Below are positions 45,802 through 54,995 of a stretch of 64,000 nt of DNA, piece after piece. How positions within the stretch are numbered: the first letter of the stretch is position 1; each line of letters opens with the position of its first letter. The notes under the pieces are model-generated. The model had not been told where the DNA came from and made no database searches. It worked only from the letters and a program-made list of their open reading frames with translations. Origin of the DNA: Mycobacterium sp. GA-0227b (GTDB lineage Bacteria > Actinomycetota > Actinomycetes > Mycobacteriales > Mycobacteriaceae); NCBI RefSeq assembly GCF_001499855.1, contig NZ_LQIK01000023.1, positions 62,001-126,000 of the forward strand, given 5' to 3'. The position numbers were made by a program, and so were the translations under genes.

Positions 45802-46992
45802 TCAGCGGAACTGCTGCGCCAAGAACGGCGTGGAATCCGGCAGCGAAGCCAACACGGTGCCGCTGTGGTCCTCGTCGGGGTAAACCTTCAACGTGACGTC
45901 TTGACCGTTGGCGGTGAGCCGGTCGTTGAACCGCAACGTCAGGCTCGGCGGCACGTCGCGATCGAGCAGTCCGACGCCGAGAAATATCGGCCGGTCATAC
46001 CCGTCCGCGGGGATTCCCATGAACGCGTCGACGGCCTCGACAGCGCCCGGAATCGACGCCAGGGGTTCATCGAAGAAGCCGGGCACCGTCATGTCGGCCA
46101 ACGCCGCGGACAGCTCAGCGACACACACGGTTTCGGCCTGATCGGCGGCGGCGCGGCCGGCCGGGGTGAGGATGCGGTTGATGTCGAGGTCGGGGCGAGC
46201 CTCCCGCAGCGCGGCCACGATGTAGGCGGTGTAGGCGTTGGCGACCGGACCGAGTTCCGGGGGGACAGCCATGTTCGGGCCTGCCTGCTTGACGATGCTC
46301 TCGACATCGGCGGGGGTTCCGGTGGCGACAACTGCGCGATAGTCGAGACCCGAACCGGCACTGAACTCCGTGGCCCATCGGGCGGTGGCGACGGCTGCTC
46401 CACCGCCCTGCGACTGACCCACCACAGCCCATTTGGGTGACAGCGGCAGACCCATCTGGTGTGCCGCGATCATCGAATCCACCACGCCTCGGGCCGTGGT
46501 GACGCTGTTGAGGTAGCTCATCAATCCCGGGGTGCCCAGTCCCGCGTAGTCGCTGCCGACGACCGCGTAGCCCTGGTTCAGCCAATGCGTCAGGTACTCG
46601 TTGTCGCGTTCACTGCGCGGCTGTGCCGACGGCGTGCAGGCGTCACCGAGCCCGACAGTCCCGTGCGCCCAGGCGATGACGGGCCAGCCGCCCTGTGGCG
46701 GAGGGTTTTTCGGAGTGAAGACGACTGCCGTGCTCACCGCGGGGCGGTCGTGCTGGTCGATGGTGGCGTACAGGATGCGATAGGCCTCACCGGCTCCGGC
46801 CACCGAGAGAGCAGGGTCGAGCGGGACCGTCTCGATCAAACCGCCCGGCGCCGGGATCGGACCGTCGTAGGCGCGCGCATCGAGACCCGACCACTGCGGC
46901 GCCGCAGCCGATGCCGTGCCGGTTGTCCCCACCAGTGCGACCGCACACACCAGCGCGACAATCAGAACACGAACTACCCCAGCGAATTTCAT
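45802..46992 (-). CDS. Secreted lipase (LIP family)
   Basis: The 396-residue protein has a signal peptide (about 1-30, ending ASAAA), an AWAHGTVGLGDACTPS segment, the elbow VVGQSQGGGAAV (GxSxG), an acidic residue in FLGVGLLDRDVPP, and YPDEDHSGTV with the catalytic His. This is the secretory lipase (PF03583) pattern, also found in mycobacterial esterases. It probably hydrolyses host or environmental acylglycerols. The ATG at 46992 is followed by a positively charged signal start. Confidence 0.88.
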   Translation of the reverse strand: MKFAGVVRVLIVALVCAVALVGTTGTASAAAPQWSGLDARAYDGPIPAPGGLIETVPLDPALSVAGAGEAYRILYATIDQHDRPAVSTAVVFTPKNPPPQGGWPVIAWAHGTVGLGDACTPSAQPRSERDNEYLTHWLNQGYAVVGSDYAGLGTPGLMSYLNSVTTARGVVDSMIAAHQMGLPLSPKWAVVGQSQGGGAAVATARWATEFSAGSGLDYRAVVATGTPADVESIVKQAGPNMAVPPELGPVANAYTAYIVAALREARPDLDINRILTPAGRAAADQAETVCVAELSAALADMTVPGFFDEPLASIPGAVEAVDAFMGIPADGYDRPIFLGVGLLDRDVPPSLTLRFNDRLTANGQDVTLKVYPDEDHSGTVLASLPDSTPFLAQQFR

Positions 46993-47030
46993 TTCTACAG
47001 CCTAGACGCCTGCCCCCTACCGAGCTGACC

Positions 47031-47078
47031 AGACGCTAATTGCCCCAATACGGCGGCGTTTCGGGGCATTCTGCGTCT
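47031..47078. repeat. Intergenic palindromic repeat, copy 2
   Basis: Outer arms AGACGC and GCGTCT, with an inner stem TGCCCC and GGGGCA. The right side continues GCTCGCGC as in copy 1. It lies between dxs and the lipase, both leftward, so it may terminate dxs. It is the second example of the family at 34011-34070. Confidence 0.7.
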
Positions 47079-47095
47079 GCTCGCGCTGTCAACGA

Positions 47096-49009
47096 CTAGT
47101 CGAACCGCTCGCTGACTTCGGGCTCGGTGGCCGCCGCGCCCTGCGCGGCGACCCACCCGGTGATCTGGCGGGCCACGGTGCGATCGGTCAAGCCGACCTC
47201 CGCGAGCACCTCGCTGCGGGACGCCTGCGCGAAGAACTCCTGCGGAAGGCCCACGTCGCGGCACGGCACGTCGATCTCCGCGCGACGCAGCGCCGCCGAG
47301 ACCGCCGACCCGACACCGCCGTTGACGCCGTTGTCCTCGAGCGTCACGACGAGTTTGTGCTCGCGCGCCAGCCCGGCGATCGCCTCCGGCACGGGCAGCA
47401 CCCACCGCGGGTCGACGACCGTCACGCCGATGCCCTGGTTGCGCAGCAGTTCGGCGATGGCTAACGCCATTGACGCGAACGGGCCGACCGCCACCAACAG
47501 CACGTCGTCGGCGAGACCGTCGGCGGGCACGGCCAGCACGTCGACGCCGCCGCGCCGTTCGACAGCCGAAATGTCTTCGCCGACATCGCCTTTCGGGAAC
47601 CGGATGGCGGTCGGACCGTCATTGATGTCGAGGGCCTCGCCGAGTTCCTCACGTAGCCGGGTGCCGTCACGCGGTGCGGCCACCCGTATACCGGGCACGA
47701 TGCCCAGCATCGACAGGTCCCACATGCCGTTGTGGCTGGCGCCGTCGGGGCCGGTGATCCCGGAGCGGTCCAACACCATCGTCACGGGCAACTTGTGCAG
47801 CGCCACGTCCATCATGACCTGGTCGAACGCGCGGTTCAGGAACGTCGAGTAGATCGCGACCACCGGATGCAGCCCACCCATCGCCAGCCCCGCCGCCGAC
47901 GTCATCGCATGCTGCTCGGCGATGCCGACGTCGAAGAACCGGTCCGGGAAGCGCTGCCGGAACGCGCTGAGCCCCGTCGGGCCGGACATCGCCGCGGTGA
48001 TCGCCACGACGTCGCGACGACGGGCGGCATAGCCGACGAGCGCCTCGGAAAACGTCGACGTCCAGCCGGGGCCGGGCACCGACGTCGCCAACCCGGTCTC
48101 GGGATCGATGACGCCGCACGAGTGCATCTGGTCGGCTTCGTCGTTCTCCGCGGGCGCGTAGCCCATGCCCTTACGGGTGACGACGTGCACTATGACGGGC
48201 CTGCTGAAGCCCCGCGCCCGGCGCAGCGCGATCTCCACCGCATGCTCGTCGTGGCCGTCGATCGGGCCGACGTACTTCAGCCCGAGGTCGGTGAACATCA
48301 CCTGCGGCGACAACGCGTCCTTGATGCCGGCCTTGATGGAGTGCATGCTCTGATAGCACAGCTCACCGATGATCGGGACGCCGCGCACCGCCTTGCGGCC
48401 CTCTTCGAGCACCCGTTCGTAGCCCGGTTGCAGCCGCAGGCCGGCCAGGTGCTCGGCGAGACCGCCGATCGTCGGCGCGTAGCTGCGGCCGTTGTCGTTG
48501 ACGACGATCACGACCGGCCGTCGCGCGGCGGCGATGTTGTTCAGCGCCTCCCAGCACATGCCGCCGGTCAGGGCGCCGTCGCCGACGACGGCGACCACGT
48601 GCCGGTTGCGGTGCCCCGACAACTCGAACGCCTTGGCCAGCCCGTCGGCGTACGACAGCGCCGAACTGGCGTGGCTGGACTCCACCCAGTCGTGCTCGCT
48701 CTCCTCGCGCGACGGGTAGCCCGACAGGCCGCCCTTCTTGCGCAGCGTGTCGAACTCGTGGCTGCGTCCGGTCAGCATCTTGTGCACGTACGACTGGTGT
48801 CCGGTGTCGAAGACGATCGGGTCGTGCGGCGAATCGAACACCCGGTGCAGCGCGAGCGTGAGCTCGACGACGCCGAGGTTCGGGCCGAGATGTCCGCCGG
48901 TCGCAGCAACCTTGTGGATCAGAAACTCGCGGATCTCACGTGCCAGATCGCTTAGTTGCGACTGCGTCAGGTGCTGCAGATCGGCGGGACCGCGGATCTG
49001 TTCAAGCAT
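47096..49009 (-). CDS. dxs: 1-deoxy-D-xylulose-5-phosphate synthase
   Basis: First enzyme of the MEP isoprenoid pathway: condenses pyruvate and glyceraldehyde 3-phosphate with thiamine diphosphate. The 637-residue protein has the N-terminal [25 protein letters not shown], the ThDP-binding [33 protein letters not shown], and the transketolase C-terminal domain ending near [14 protein letters not shown]. Length is normal. The next gene on the strand, downstream, is the lipase; a palindromic repeat lies between. Confidence 0.97.
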   Translation of the reverse strand: MLEQIRGPADLQHLTQSQLSDLAREIREFLIHKVAATGGHLGPNLGVVELTLALHRVFDSPHDPIVFDTGHQSYVHKMLTGRSHEFDTLRKKGGLSGYPSREESEHDWVESSHASSALSYADGLAKAFELSGHRNRHVVAVVGDGALTGGMCWEALNNIAAARRPVVIVVNDNGRSYAPTIGGLAEHLAGLRLQPGYERVLEEGRKAVRGVPIIGELCYQSMHSIKAGIKDALSPQVMFTDLGLKYVGPIDGHDEHAVEIALRRARGFSRPVIVHVVTRKGMGYAPAENDEADQMHSCGVIDPETGLATSVPGPGWTSTFSEALVGYAARRRDVVAITAAMSGPTGLSAFRQRFPDRFFDVGIAEQHAMTSAAGLAMGGLHPVVAIYSTFLNRAFDQVMMDVALHKLPVTMVLDRSGITGPDGASHNGMWDLSMLGIVPGIRVAAPRDGTRLREELGEALDINDGPTAIRFPKGDVGEDISAVERRGGVDVLAVPADGLADDVLLVAVGPFASMALAIAELLRNQGIGVTVVDPRWVLPVPEAIAGLAREHKLVVTLEDNGVNGGVGSAVSAALRRAEIDVPCRDVGLPQEFFAQASRSEVLAEVGLTDRTVARQITGWVAAQGAAATEPEVSERFD

Positions 49010-49037
49010 TCGTTCAGTTTACGCACGCCTGTGGTGG

Positions 49038-50366
49038 TCAGTCGTGTCGAGCTTCATAGATGTCGGGCACACCGTCGCGGTCAGTGTCGGCGGTCTCCAG
49101 CCGCCAGATGGCCCGGTAGCGGCGGTTGCGCAGCCGTAACAGCACCGCCGCCAGCAGCGCCGCGCACACCGATCCGGTCAGCACGCCGATCTTCACGAAT
49201 TCGTCACGTTCCGACCCGATGCCGTAGGCGAGGTCCCCGATGAGCAACGACACGGTGAACCCGATTCCGGCCAGCATTGCGATGCCGAGCACGTCGATCC
49301 ACCGGAGCGCCTCGTCGAGGTTGGCGCGCGTGACCGCGGCCAGCACTCTGGTGGTCAGGTAGATGCCCACGGGTTTGCCCACTACCAGCCCGAGCACGAT
49401 GCCGAGCGTGATGGGATCGCCGAGCGCCCGGGTGAAGCCCTCGACACCGCCGATGCCCACACCGGCGGCGAAGAAGGCGAACACCGGCACCGCGACACCC
49501 GCCGACAGCGGGCGCAGGCGGTGTTCGAAAAGTTCGGCAAGGCCCGGTCCGGCCTCCGGCCCGCCCGCCGCAGCGGAGCGGATCACCGGCACCGTGAAGC
49601 CGAGCAGCACACCGGCCACCGTGGCGTGGATGCCCGATTCGTGCATCAACGCCCATGTCGCGACCCCGAGCGGTACCAACAGCCACCACGACCGGACCCG
49701 GCGTTGCACGCAAACCGCGAAAATAGCCAGCGGCGCGAACGCGGCCAACAGTGCCGCCCCGTTGATGCCTTCTGTATAGAAGACCGCAATCACCAACACC
49801 GCGAGCAGATCGTCGACGACCGCGAGAGTCAACAAGAACGTGCGCAGGGCCGAGGGCAGGTGGGTTGAGACGACCGCCAGCACCGCGACCGCGAACGCGA
49901 TGTCGGTTGCGGTCGGGATGGCCCAACCTCGGGTGGCGCCGTCGCCGACGTGCGCCGTCGCCGCGACGAAGATCAGGGCGGGTACCACCATTCCGCCGAC
50001 GGCGGCGGCGATCGGCAGTGCCGCGCGGGCGGGGTCGCGTAGATCGCCGGCCACGAACTCCCGCTTGAGTTCGAGACCGACCACGAAGAAGAACACCGCC
50101 AGCAATCCGTCGGCCGCCCACGTGCCCAGAGCGAGGTCCAAGTGCAGGCCGAACGGCTCTGCGCCCACTTTCAGATCTCGCAGCGCGAAATAGCTCTCGG
50201 ACCAGGGGGTGTTGGCCCAGACGAGGGCCACAGCCGCCGCCAGGAGCAGGATCGCGCCGCCGACCGTTTCCTTGCGCAGAATCGCGGCGATGCGGTTCGT
50301 CTCGGACCACGACCCCCGCGAGAACAACGTCCGACGTGCGAACCGACGGGGTTGATTGGCGGTCAA
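49038..50366 (-). CDS. nhaA: Na+/H+ antiporter NhaA
   Basis: Extrudes sodium in exchange for protons. The 442-residue protein has about twelve membrane helices, the paired Asp region in [17 protein letters not shown] and [15 protein letters not shown], and a C-terminal EF-hand-like tail ([15 protein letters not shown]) not common in NhaA. The TTG at 50366 is the start; a short leader reading ends with its TGA overlapping this TTG by 4 bases. A conserved 17-base element lies 40 bases upstream. Confidence 0.93.
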   Translation of the reverse strand: MTANQPRRFARRTLFSRGSWSETNRIAAILRKETVGGAILLLAAAVALVWANTPWSESYFALRDLKVGAEPFGLHLDLALGTWAADGLLAVFFFVVGLELKREFVAGDLRDPARAALPIAAAVGGMVVPALIFVAATAHVGDGATRGWAIPTATDIAFAVAVLAVVSTHLPSALRTFLLTLAVVDDLLAVLVIAVFYTEGINGAALLAAFAPLAIFAVCVQRRVRSWWLLVPLGVATWALMHESGIHATVAGVLLGFTVPVIRSAAAGGPEAGPGLAELFEHRLRPLSAGVAVPVFAFFAAGVGIGGVEGFTRALGDPITLGIVLGLVVGKPVGIYLTTRVLAAVTRANLDEALRWIDVLGIAMLAGIGFTVSLLIGDLAYGIGSERDEFVKIGVLTGSVCAALLAAVLLRLRNRRYRAIWRLETADTDRDGVPDIYEARHD

Positions 50367-50405
50367 GGCAAGTCCCGATCTGTGGCTGCGGTTGACAAAG
50401 AATCG

Positions 50406-50422
50406 CCGACCAGACTTCCCGG
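50406..50422 (-). promoter_or_regulatory. Conserved leader element, copy A (nhaA)
   Basis: Reads CCGGGAAGTCTGGTCGG towards nhaA, preceded by GTGTG and followed by CGATTCTTTGTC. It lies 40 bases before the TTG. A GTG at 50425 would open a 20-residue leader ORF whose TGA overlaps the nhaA start. The element recurs at two other loci in the window. Confidence 0.6.
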
Positions 50423-50543
50423 CACACCTGCAATCAGCTTATGCCACCGATAGGTAGGTCTGCGGCGGCGGGTCTCGTGCGCCCAGCGGACGCGAGTGCA
50501 TTCCTCGCTAGGTGCGCGCTACTTCGTGCTCGCCTGACGGAGC

Positions 50544-51407
50544 TCAGCGCTCGGCATAGACGGCACGCTCGATCTCCGAGACCCCGTCGTCACGGCCGGC
50601 AGGCTTGAGATACCGGGACGCGTATTCATCGGGCCCGACCTGTTCGACCTCATGCCAGCCGTATTCGGCGAGGAATCCGCTCACTTGATCGGGATTCAGT
50701 CCGAAGTGCCAGAGTCCCCGTTTCACCACGGCTTCTTCGTGGATACCGCCCGCTCCATACCTTTCGTGGCCGTCCAGAAAGTCCCTGCGAATGAAGGTGA
50801 AAATCAGCCTGCTGCCGGGCGCCGCGCCCGACAGGTATTCCATCGTCTTGCGCACGGCCGGCTCGGTGAGATACATGGTCACGCCCTCCCAGATGTAGAA
50901 GATGCGCTTGTCTGGTCCGAAACCTTCTCGCGTGAGAGCCTCTGCGAGACTGTCGGATTCGAAATCGACGGCCAACAACCTCACGTGCGTCGGCACGCAA
51001 TCGAAGCACCGCCGCACCGCGGCCGCCTTTTGTGCGACGTTACCGGGCAAGTCGACTTCGCAGACCGGGACAGTCGCCAACTCGGATAGGCGATACGCGC
51101 GGGTGTCGAAACCGGCGCCCAGAATGACGACCGCGTCGATGCCTTCGTCGACAGCGCTGAGCAGTTGATCGTCGACGTACCGCTTCCGGCACAAGAAGTT
51201 GGACCAGCCGCCGCCTATGCGCCTGTCGGTTATCGCCTTGAACGCACGTCGAGCCGCTGCCCACCGGGTCGACGATGCGGCGAACCGGCCGCCTAAAGGC
51301 AGTATCTTCGCGGCCCACGGATCGACGACCAAGGGCGGAGTTTCGTACTGGTCCGCCGCGACGATCACCATCGGACCGATAGCGGTTCGCTCAGCAGGAT
51401 TCTTCAC
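50544..51407 (-). CDS. SAM-dependent methyltransferase, LCM/TIGR00027 family
   Basis: The 287-residue protein has AVVILGAGFDTRAYRL, the SAM-binding motif of the mycobacterial leucine-carboxyl-methyltransferase-like group, plus CEVDLPGNVAQKAAAVRR and an IWEGVTMYLTE segment. These paralogues are numerous in mycobacteria and their substrates are mostly unknown. GTG at 51407 has AGGGAG six bases before it. The reading stays open upstream through the leader element (PGSLVG), so a longer product is possible. Confidence 0.88.
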   Translation of the reverse strand: MKNPAERTAIGPMVIVAADQYETPPLVVDPWAAKILPLGGRFAASSTRWAAARRAFKAITDRRIGGGWSNFLCRKRYVDDQLLSAVDEGIDAVVILGAGFDTRAYRLSELATVPVCEVDLPGNVAQKAAAVRRCFDCVPTHVRLLAVDFESDSLAEALTREGFGPDKRIFYIWEGVTMYLTEPAVRKTMEYLSGAAPGSRLIFTFIRRDFLDGHERYGAGGIHEEAVVKRGLWHFGLNPDQVSGFLAEYGWHEVEQVGPDEYASRYLKPAGRDDGVSEIERAVYAER

Positions 51408-51438
51408 GATGTGCTCCCTGTTAGTCGGAATCGAATTG

Positions 51439-51455
51439 CCGACCAGGCTTCCCGG
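51439..51455 (-). promoter_or_regulatory. Conserved leader element, copy B (methyltransferase)
   Basis: Reads CCGGGAAGCCTGGTCGG towards the methyltransferase, with the same GTGTG prefix as copy A and CAATTC after it. One base differs (T to C). It lies 32 bases before the GTG. In frame with the methyltransferase it would encode PGSLVG. Confidence 0.6.
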
Positions 51456-51529
51456 CACACCGCTGCCCAACCTAGCAGTGCATGCGGTGGCGCCCCGGGA
51501 CCCGGCCACGTCGAATACCGTCAGAGGGC

Positions 51530-51994
51530 ATGATCATCGAGCGCCAGAGCATCGTCGAGGCACCCGCCGAAGCGGTATGGGCCCGCGTGGTCACCCCGGA
51601 AGGCATCAACGACGAACTGCGGCCGTGGATGACGATGTCGATGCCGCGCGGCGCCGGGGATCTGACGGTCGACACTGTTCCGGTCGGCACTCCGGTCGGC
51701 CGGTGCTGGCTGCGGCTGTTCGGCGTGGTGCCCTTCGACTACGACGACCTCACGATCGCCGAGCTGTGGCCCGGGCGAGGCTTCCACGAGGAGTCGACGA
51801 TGCTGTCCATGCGGCGCTGGCGCCATGAGCGCACCATCGAGTCCACCGCCGACGGCAAAACCATTGTGCGCGACCGCCTCACGTTCGACCTCAGAGCGCT
51901 TTTACGGCTTTTCACACCGCTCGTCGGGGCAGGCATCGGCGCGCTGTTCGGCCACCGGCACCGACGGCTGGCACGCTACTTCGCCGGACGCTGA
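51530..51994 (+). CDS. SRPBCC/ligand-binding domain protein
   Basis: The 154-residue protein begins MIIERQSIVEAPAEAVWARVVTPEGINDELRPW, the common SRPBCC opening, with VGRCWLRLFGVVPFDYDDLTI and GKTIVRDRLTFD strands. The ligand is unknown. ATG at 51530 is chosen over upstream in-frame Met in Arg-rich sequence. Its last 19 bases overlap the convergent ABC permease end. Confidence 0.75.
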   Translation: MIIERQSIVEAPAEAVWARVVTPEGINDELRPWMTMSMPRGAGDLTVDTVPVGTPVGRCWLRLFGVVPFDYDDLTIAELWPGRGFHEESTMLSMRRWRHERTIESTADGKTIVRDRLTFDLRALLRLFTPLVGAGIGALFGHRHRRLARYFAGR

Positions 51995-52734
51995 GCCTTC
52001 GCCATGAAGCGCTGGAACAACATCCAGGCGACGGTCACGTTGTACACGACGCCACCAACGAGATATGGCCACCAGACGCCATGATCACTGGCTACCCAGA
52101 ACGCCTTGGCAGCCCAGTAGGGCGGCAACACTCCAAAGGCCAGGTTCCACGCCGAGTCGATGAACCACGGCAGGCAGGGCAGCCCGGCGATCAGCATGCC
52201 AAGGGCGCGAATCATCGCGATGCCCTGAATCTTGTTGCTCGCCACCGCGACGATCAGCAGCAGCGTCACCACAGCCGACAACCCCGCCACCAGCCCGATC
52301 GGAATGAGGACAGGAATTAGCCCAGGCTCCAAAATTCCGCTGAAACCCATCGTTGCGACCACATAGATGGTGGTCACCACCATGACGGTGCCCGCACGAT
52401 AGGCGAAGTAGGTAACCAGCGGTACCGGCGTCACCCGCAGCGCGGCCATCGTGCCGCCGTCCAGCTCGTCCAACACCAACATCGCCGCCAACCCGCCGAC
52501 GATGATGATGCTCGTCAGCAGCAGGAACGCGGTGAGCACCAAGGGGTAGTACGGCACCAGGTCGAAACCGTAACGCTGCGAGAGCATCTCGGTGAACATC
52601 GGTGTCAGAAACGCCACCCCGGCAGTCCAGATGACGGGTGCGAGGACGACCATCACCAGCAGCGGTTCCCGATAGGTGCCGCGAATGTCGTTGCGGCCGA
52701 AGGCGGCCAGTGCGTTCGCCGATGCCGCCCTCAC
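51976..52734 (-). CDS. ABC-2 type transporter permease
   Basis: The 252-residue membrane protein has about six helices, beginning ANALAAFGRNDIRGTYREPLLVMVVLAPVIW and including LVLDELDGGTMAALRVTPVPLVTYFAYR, the ABC-2 'coupling' region. It pairs with the permease upstream and the ATPase to form an exporter. GTG at 52734 overlaps the preceding permease by 4 bases. Substrate unknown; the divergent MarR regulator points to a toxic or stress-related compound. Confidence 0.85.
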   Translation of the reverse strand: MRAASANALAAFGRNDIRGTYREPLLVMVVLAPVIWTAGVAFLTPMFTEMLSQRYGFDLVPYYPLVLTAFLLLTSIIIVGGLAAMLVLDELDGGTMAALRVTPVPLVTYFAYRAGTVMVVTTIYVVATMGFSGILEPGLIPVLIPIGLVAGLSAVVTLLLIVAVASNKIQGIAMIRALGMLIAGLPCLPWFIDSAWNLAFGVLPPYWAAKAFWVASDHGVWWPYLVGGVVYNVTVAWMLFQRFMAKAQRPAK

Positions 52735-53471
52735 AGCACACCCGACCTCTCGACGACGTACCGGTCGAAGGCCGCCTTCGCCACCCAGCACAGTCCGGCC
52801 ACGCAAACAAGCGGATACAGCACCGCATAGAGGACTTGCCACGGCGCGAGCGTCACCTGACCGAACGCCGAACCCAGCAGCAGCAGCGGCCCCTGCGAGG
52901 GGATGAGGTACATCACCGGGTTCGGCCACACGCCGGCGTAGAAGAGAATCGGCAAGCTCAACACCGCGAGCGGGATGGTCGCGGCGAGGAACCAGTCGGT
53001 CACCGACGAAAACGGCAGTGAGCTGATGAAACTCACCAGGAGCATCACCAGCGTGCCCAGCACAACACCGACGACCACGCGAACAGGGTCATAGCCGAAC
53101 CCACTGGAGATCGTCGCCACGACAACCGCCACGAAGAGTGAAACAAACACCAGCACTGCGATTTTCGCAGACAGATACTCCCAGAACCGCAGCGGGGTGG
53201 AGACGATGGCGCCGATCGTGCGCTCCTGCTTCTCGAAGAAGACGATGCCCCCGATGAAGAAGAACCCGATGATCGAGATGTCGCCGAAGAGAACGTAGGG
53301 TTCGGTGACCGGGCGCAGGCTTCGCGGCATCGGCAACAACACCGCCAGCCACATCAGCCCGGAGAAGACGCCCGCGTGCAGGAACTTCTGCCTGTACTGC
53401 AGCGTCGCCTCGATGCGCACCGCACTGATCCACCTGGCCCAATGTCGCCGGAGTCCCGGCTCCGGTGTCAT
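52731..53471 (-). CDS. ABC-2 type transporter permease
   Basis: The 246-residue membrane protein has about six helices. A cytosolic N-terminal segment (HWARWISAVRIEATLQYRQKFLHAGVF) leads into the first helix, and FEKQERTIGAIVSTPLRFWEYLSAKI is the ABC-2-type coupling helix. With the other permease it makes a heterodimeric pore, a form seen in lipid, polyketide and drug exporters. It overlaps the ATPase gene by 4 bases (ATGA). Confidence 0.85.
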   Translation of the reverse strand: MTPEPGLRRHWARWISAVRIEATLQYRQKFLHAGVFSGLMWLAVLLPMPRSLRPVTEPYVLFGDISIIGFFFIGGIVFFEKQERTIGAIVSTPLRFWEYLSAKIAVLVFVSLFVAVVVATISSGFGYDPVRVVVGVVLGTLVMLLVSFISSLPFSSVTDWFLAATIPLAVLSLPILFYAGVWPNPVMYLIPSQGPLLLLGSAFGQVTLAPWQVLYAVLYPLVCVAGLCWVAKAAFDRYVVERSGVL

Positions 53472-54373
53472 GTCAGTTGCCTTCCGGTGGTCTCGACGAA
53501 GACGTCGTCAAGCGTCGCCTCCCTGCTGTGGATCGTCTCGACGTGTTGGTTGCGGAGTACGGCGTGAAAGCCCGGGTCGTCTGCGAGCCCGTCCATACCG
53601 AACTCGGCCACATCGAGGCGTCCGCCTTCGCCGCGGTACTCCACGCGCACGCGCCGCTGGCTGCGGGCGATCTTGAGCTCGGCCGGGGTATCGAGCGCGA
53701 CGATCCGGCCGTCGACGACGAAAGCCACTCTGTCGCAGAGCTCATCGGCGGTTGACATGTCGTGAGTGGTCAGAAAGATCGTTCGACCCCGCGCCTTCAG
53801 ATCCAGGATGATGTCTTTGACCTTGCGCGCGTTGACCGGATCGAGACCCGAGGTGGGCTCGTCGAGGAACAGCAGCTCGGGGTCGTTGATCAGCGACCGG
53901 ACGAACGTCAGCCGCATCTGCATTCCCTTGGAGTACTTGCCAACCCGCGTGTGCGCGTCGTCGGCCAGGCCCACCGCCTCCAGCAGTGCCACCGGGTCCG
54001 CCCTTTGGCCGCTGTAGAGCGAAGCGAAGAACTGCAGATTCTCCAGCCCGGTGAGCTTTTGGTAGTGATTCGGTAGCTCGAACGAGACGCCGATGCGCTC
54101 GTAATAGTCGGATCCCCAGGCCCGCGGATCCTTGCCCCACACCGTGGCATCTCCGCCGTGGCCATGCAGCAGACCGATCAGCAGTTTCTGGGTGGTCGAC
54201 TTTCCGGCACCGCTGGGTCCGAGAAAGCCGAAGATCTCGCCCCGGCCGACGGCGAAGTCCATGCCGCGTATCGCCGGCTCGGCGGCCTCTGGATAGGTGA
54301 ACGTCAGTCCACGGACACTTATCACGTCGGTTTCGACCCCACAGGGTGCGCCGGCCGATTCGGCAGTGTGCAT
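53468..54373 (-). CDS. ABC transporter ATP-binding protein
   Basis: The 301-residue ATPase has Walker A GPSGAGKST at 52-60, a signature KYSKGMQMRL in which SKGMQ replaces LSGGQ, Walker B LLFLDEPTSGLD, and the H-loop TTHDMS. The C-terminal domain (about 225-301) resembles DrrA-type ATPases. It drives export through the two downstream permeases. ATG at 54373; a conserved 17-base element lies 41 bases upstream and a MarR-like palindrome beyond it. Confidence 0.92.
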   Translation of the reverse strand: MHTAESAGAPCGVETDVISVRGLTFTYPEAAEPAIRGMDFAVGRGEIFGFLGPSGAGKSTTQKLLIGLLHGHGGDATVWGKDPRAWGSDYYERIGVSFELPNHYQKLTGLENLQFFASLYSGQRADPVALLEAVGLADDAHTRVGKYSKGMQMRLTFVRSLINDPELLFLDEPTSGLDPVNARKVKDIILDLKARGRTIFLTTHDMSTADELCDRVAFVVDGRIVALDTPAELKIARSQRRVRVEYRGEGGRLDVAEFGMDGLADDPGFHAVLRNQHVETIHSREATLDDVFVETTGRQLT

Positions 54374-54413
54374 CGCTGGTCAGATCCCTTCTGCGAACGA
54401 GTCAACAAAGATT

Positions 54414-54430
54414 CCGACCAGACTTCCCGG
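54414..54430 (-). promoter_or_regulatory. Conserved leader element, copy C (ABC exporter)
   Basis: Reads CCGGGAAGTCTGGTCGG towards the ATPase, identical to copy A over 17 bases and followed by AATCTTTGTTGAC, close to copy A's GATTCTTTGTCAAC. It lies 41 bases before the ATG. Its PGSLVG frame has no obvious start codon. Confidence 0.6.
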
Positions 54431-54449
54431 AGCGCCGCCCGCTAATATA

Positions 54450-54472
54450 CTGAACTTTCAGAGAATTCTGAA
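54450..54472. promoter_or_regulatory. Probable MarR operator
   Basis: CTGAA-N2-TTCAG (54450-54461) overlaps TTCAGA-N4-TCTGAA (54457-54472). The double palindrome lies midway between the divergent ABC exporter and MarR gene. Such sites are typical for MarR dimers that repress both directions. Confidence 0.65.
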
Positions 54473-54506
54473 GACGATTGTCGTTCAAGGCTTTGAGAGG
54501 AGTGCG

Positions 54507-54995
54507 GTGCCGGAAGCGCGCGACCAACAGGAGGCCGCCGAACGGCTCGCCCTGGTGTTGACCGATCACGGTCTGCAACGGATGACGGCTCGCGTTCTGT
54601 CCACGCTGCTGTGCACCGAGCAATCGGCGATGACTGCCGGCGAGCTGGCGGATCGCTTACAGGCAAGCTCCGGCGCGATTTCGGGTGCGGTCAAGATGCT
54701 CACCTCCGTCGGACTTGTCGAGCGCGTGCCCGTGCCGGCGAGCCGGCGCGACCACTACCGGTTGCGCGATGACGCGTGGGCCACTTTGTATACCGCGCAG
54801 AACGACGTGATCGGCGCGATGCAGGCGGCGGCAGATGACGCAATCGCTGTTACCGGCCGCGACAGCACTGCCGGGCAGCGGCTGACGCAGATGCGCGACT
54901 TCTACGCCTTCCTCATGGATGAACTTCCGGCGCTGCTGGACCGGTGGCGTCAGATCGACACCCGTCGGACGCGGTCTGACGCGGGCCAGACATAG
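54507..54995 (+). CDS. MarR-family transcriptional regulator
   Basis: The 162-residue protein is a winged-helix regulator: LTDHGLQRMTARVLSTLLCTEQSAMTAGELADRLQASSGAISGAVKMLTSVGLVERVPVPASRRDHYRLRDDAW (segments given in order) covers the recognition helix and wing. A C-terminal helix likely dimerises. GTG at 54507 follows GAGAGGAG at ideal distance. It probably represses the divergent ABC exporter and itself from the palindrome at 54450-54472. Its 3' end overlaps the convergent broken gene by 46 bases. Confidence 0.9.
   Translation: MPEARDQQEAAERLALVLTDHGLQRMTARVLSTLLCTEQSAMTAGELADRLQASSGAISGAVKMLTSVGLVERVPVPASRRDHYRLRDDAWATLYTAQNDVIGAMQAAADDAIAVTGRDSTAGQRLTQMRDFYAFLMDELPALLDRWRQIDTRRTRSDAGQT

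Noticed and set aside
50406-50422. Leader element as part of a cobalamin riboswitch
   Set aside because: GGGAAG...GGT recalls it, but the B12 box and the long paired arms are missing from the surrounding bases.
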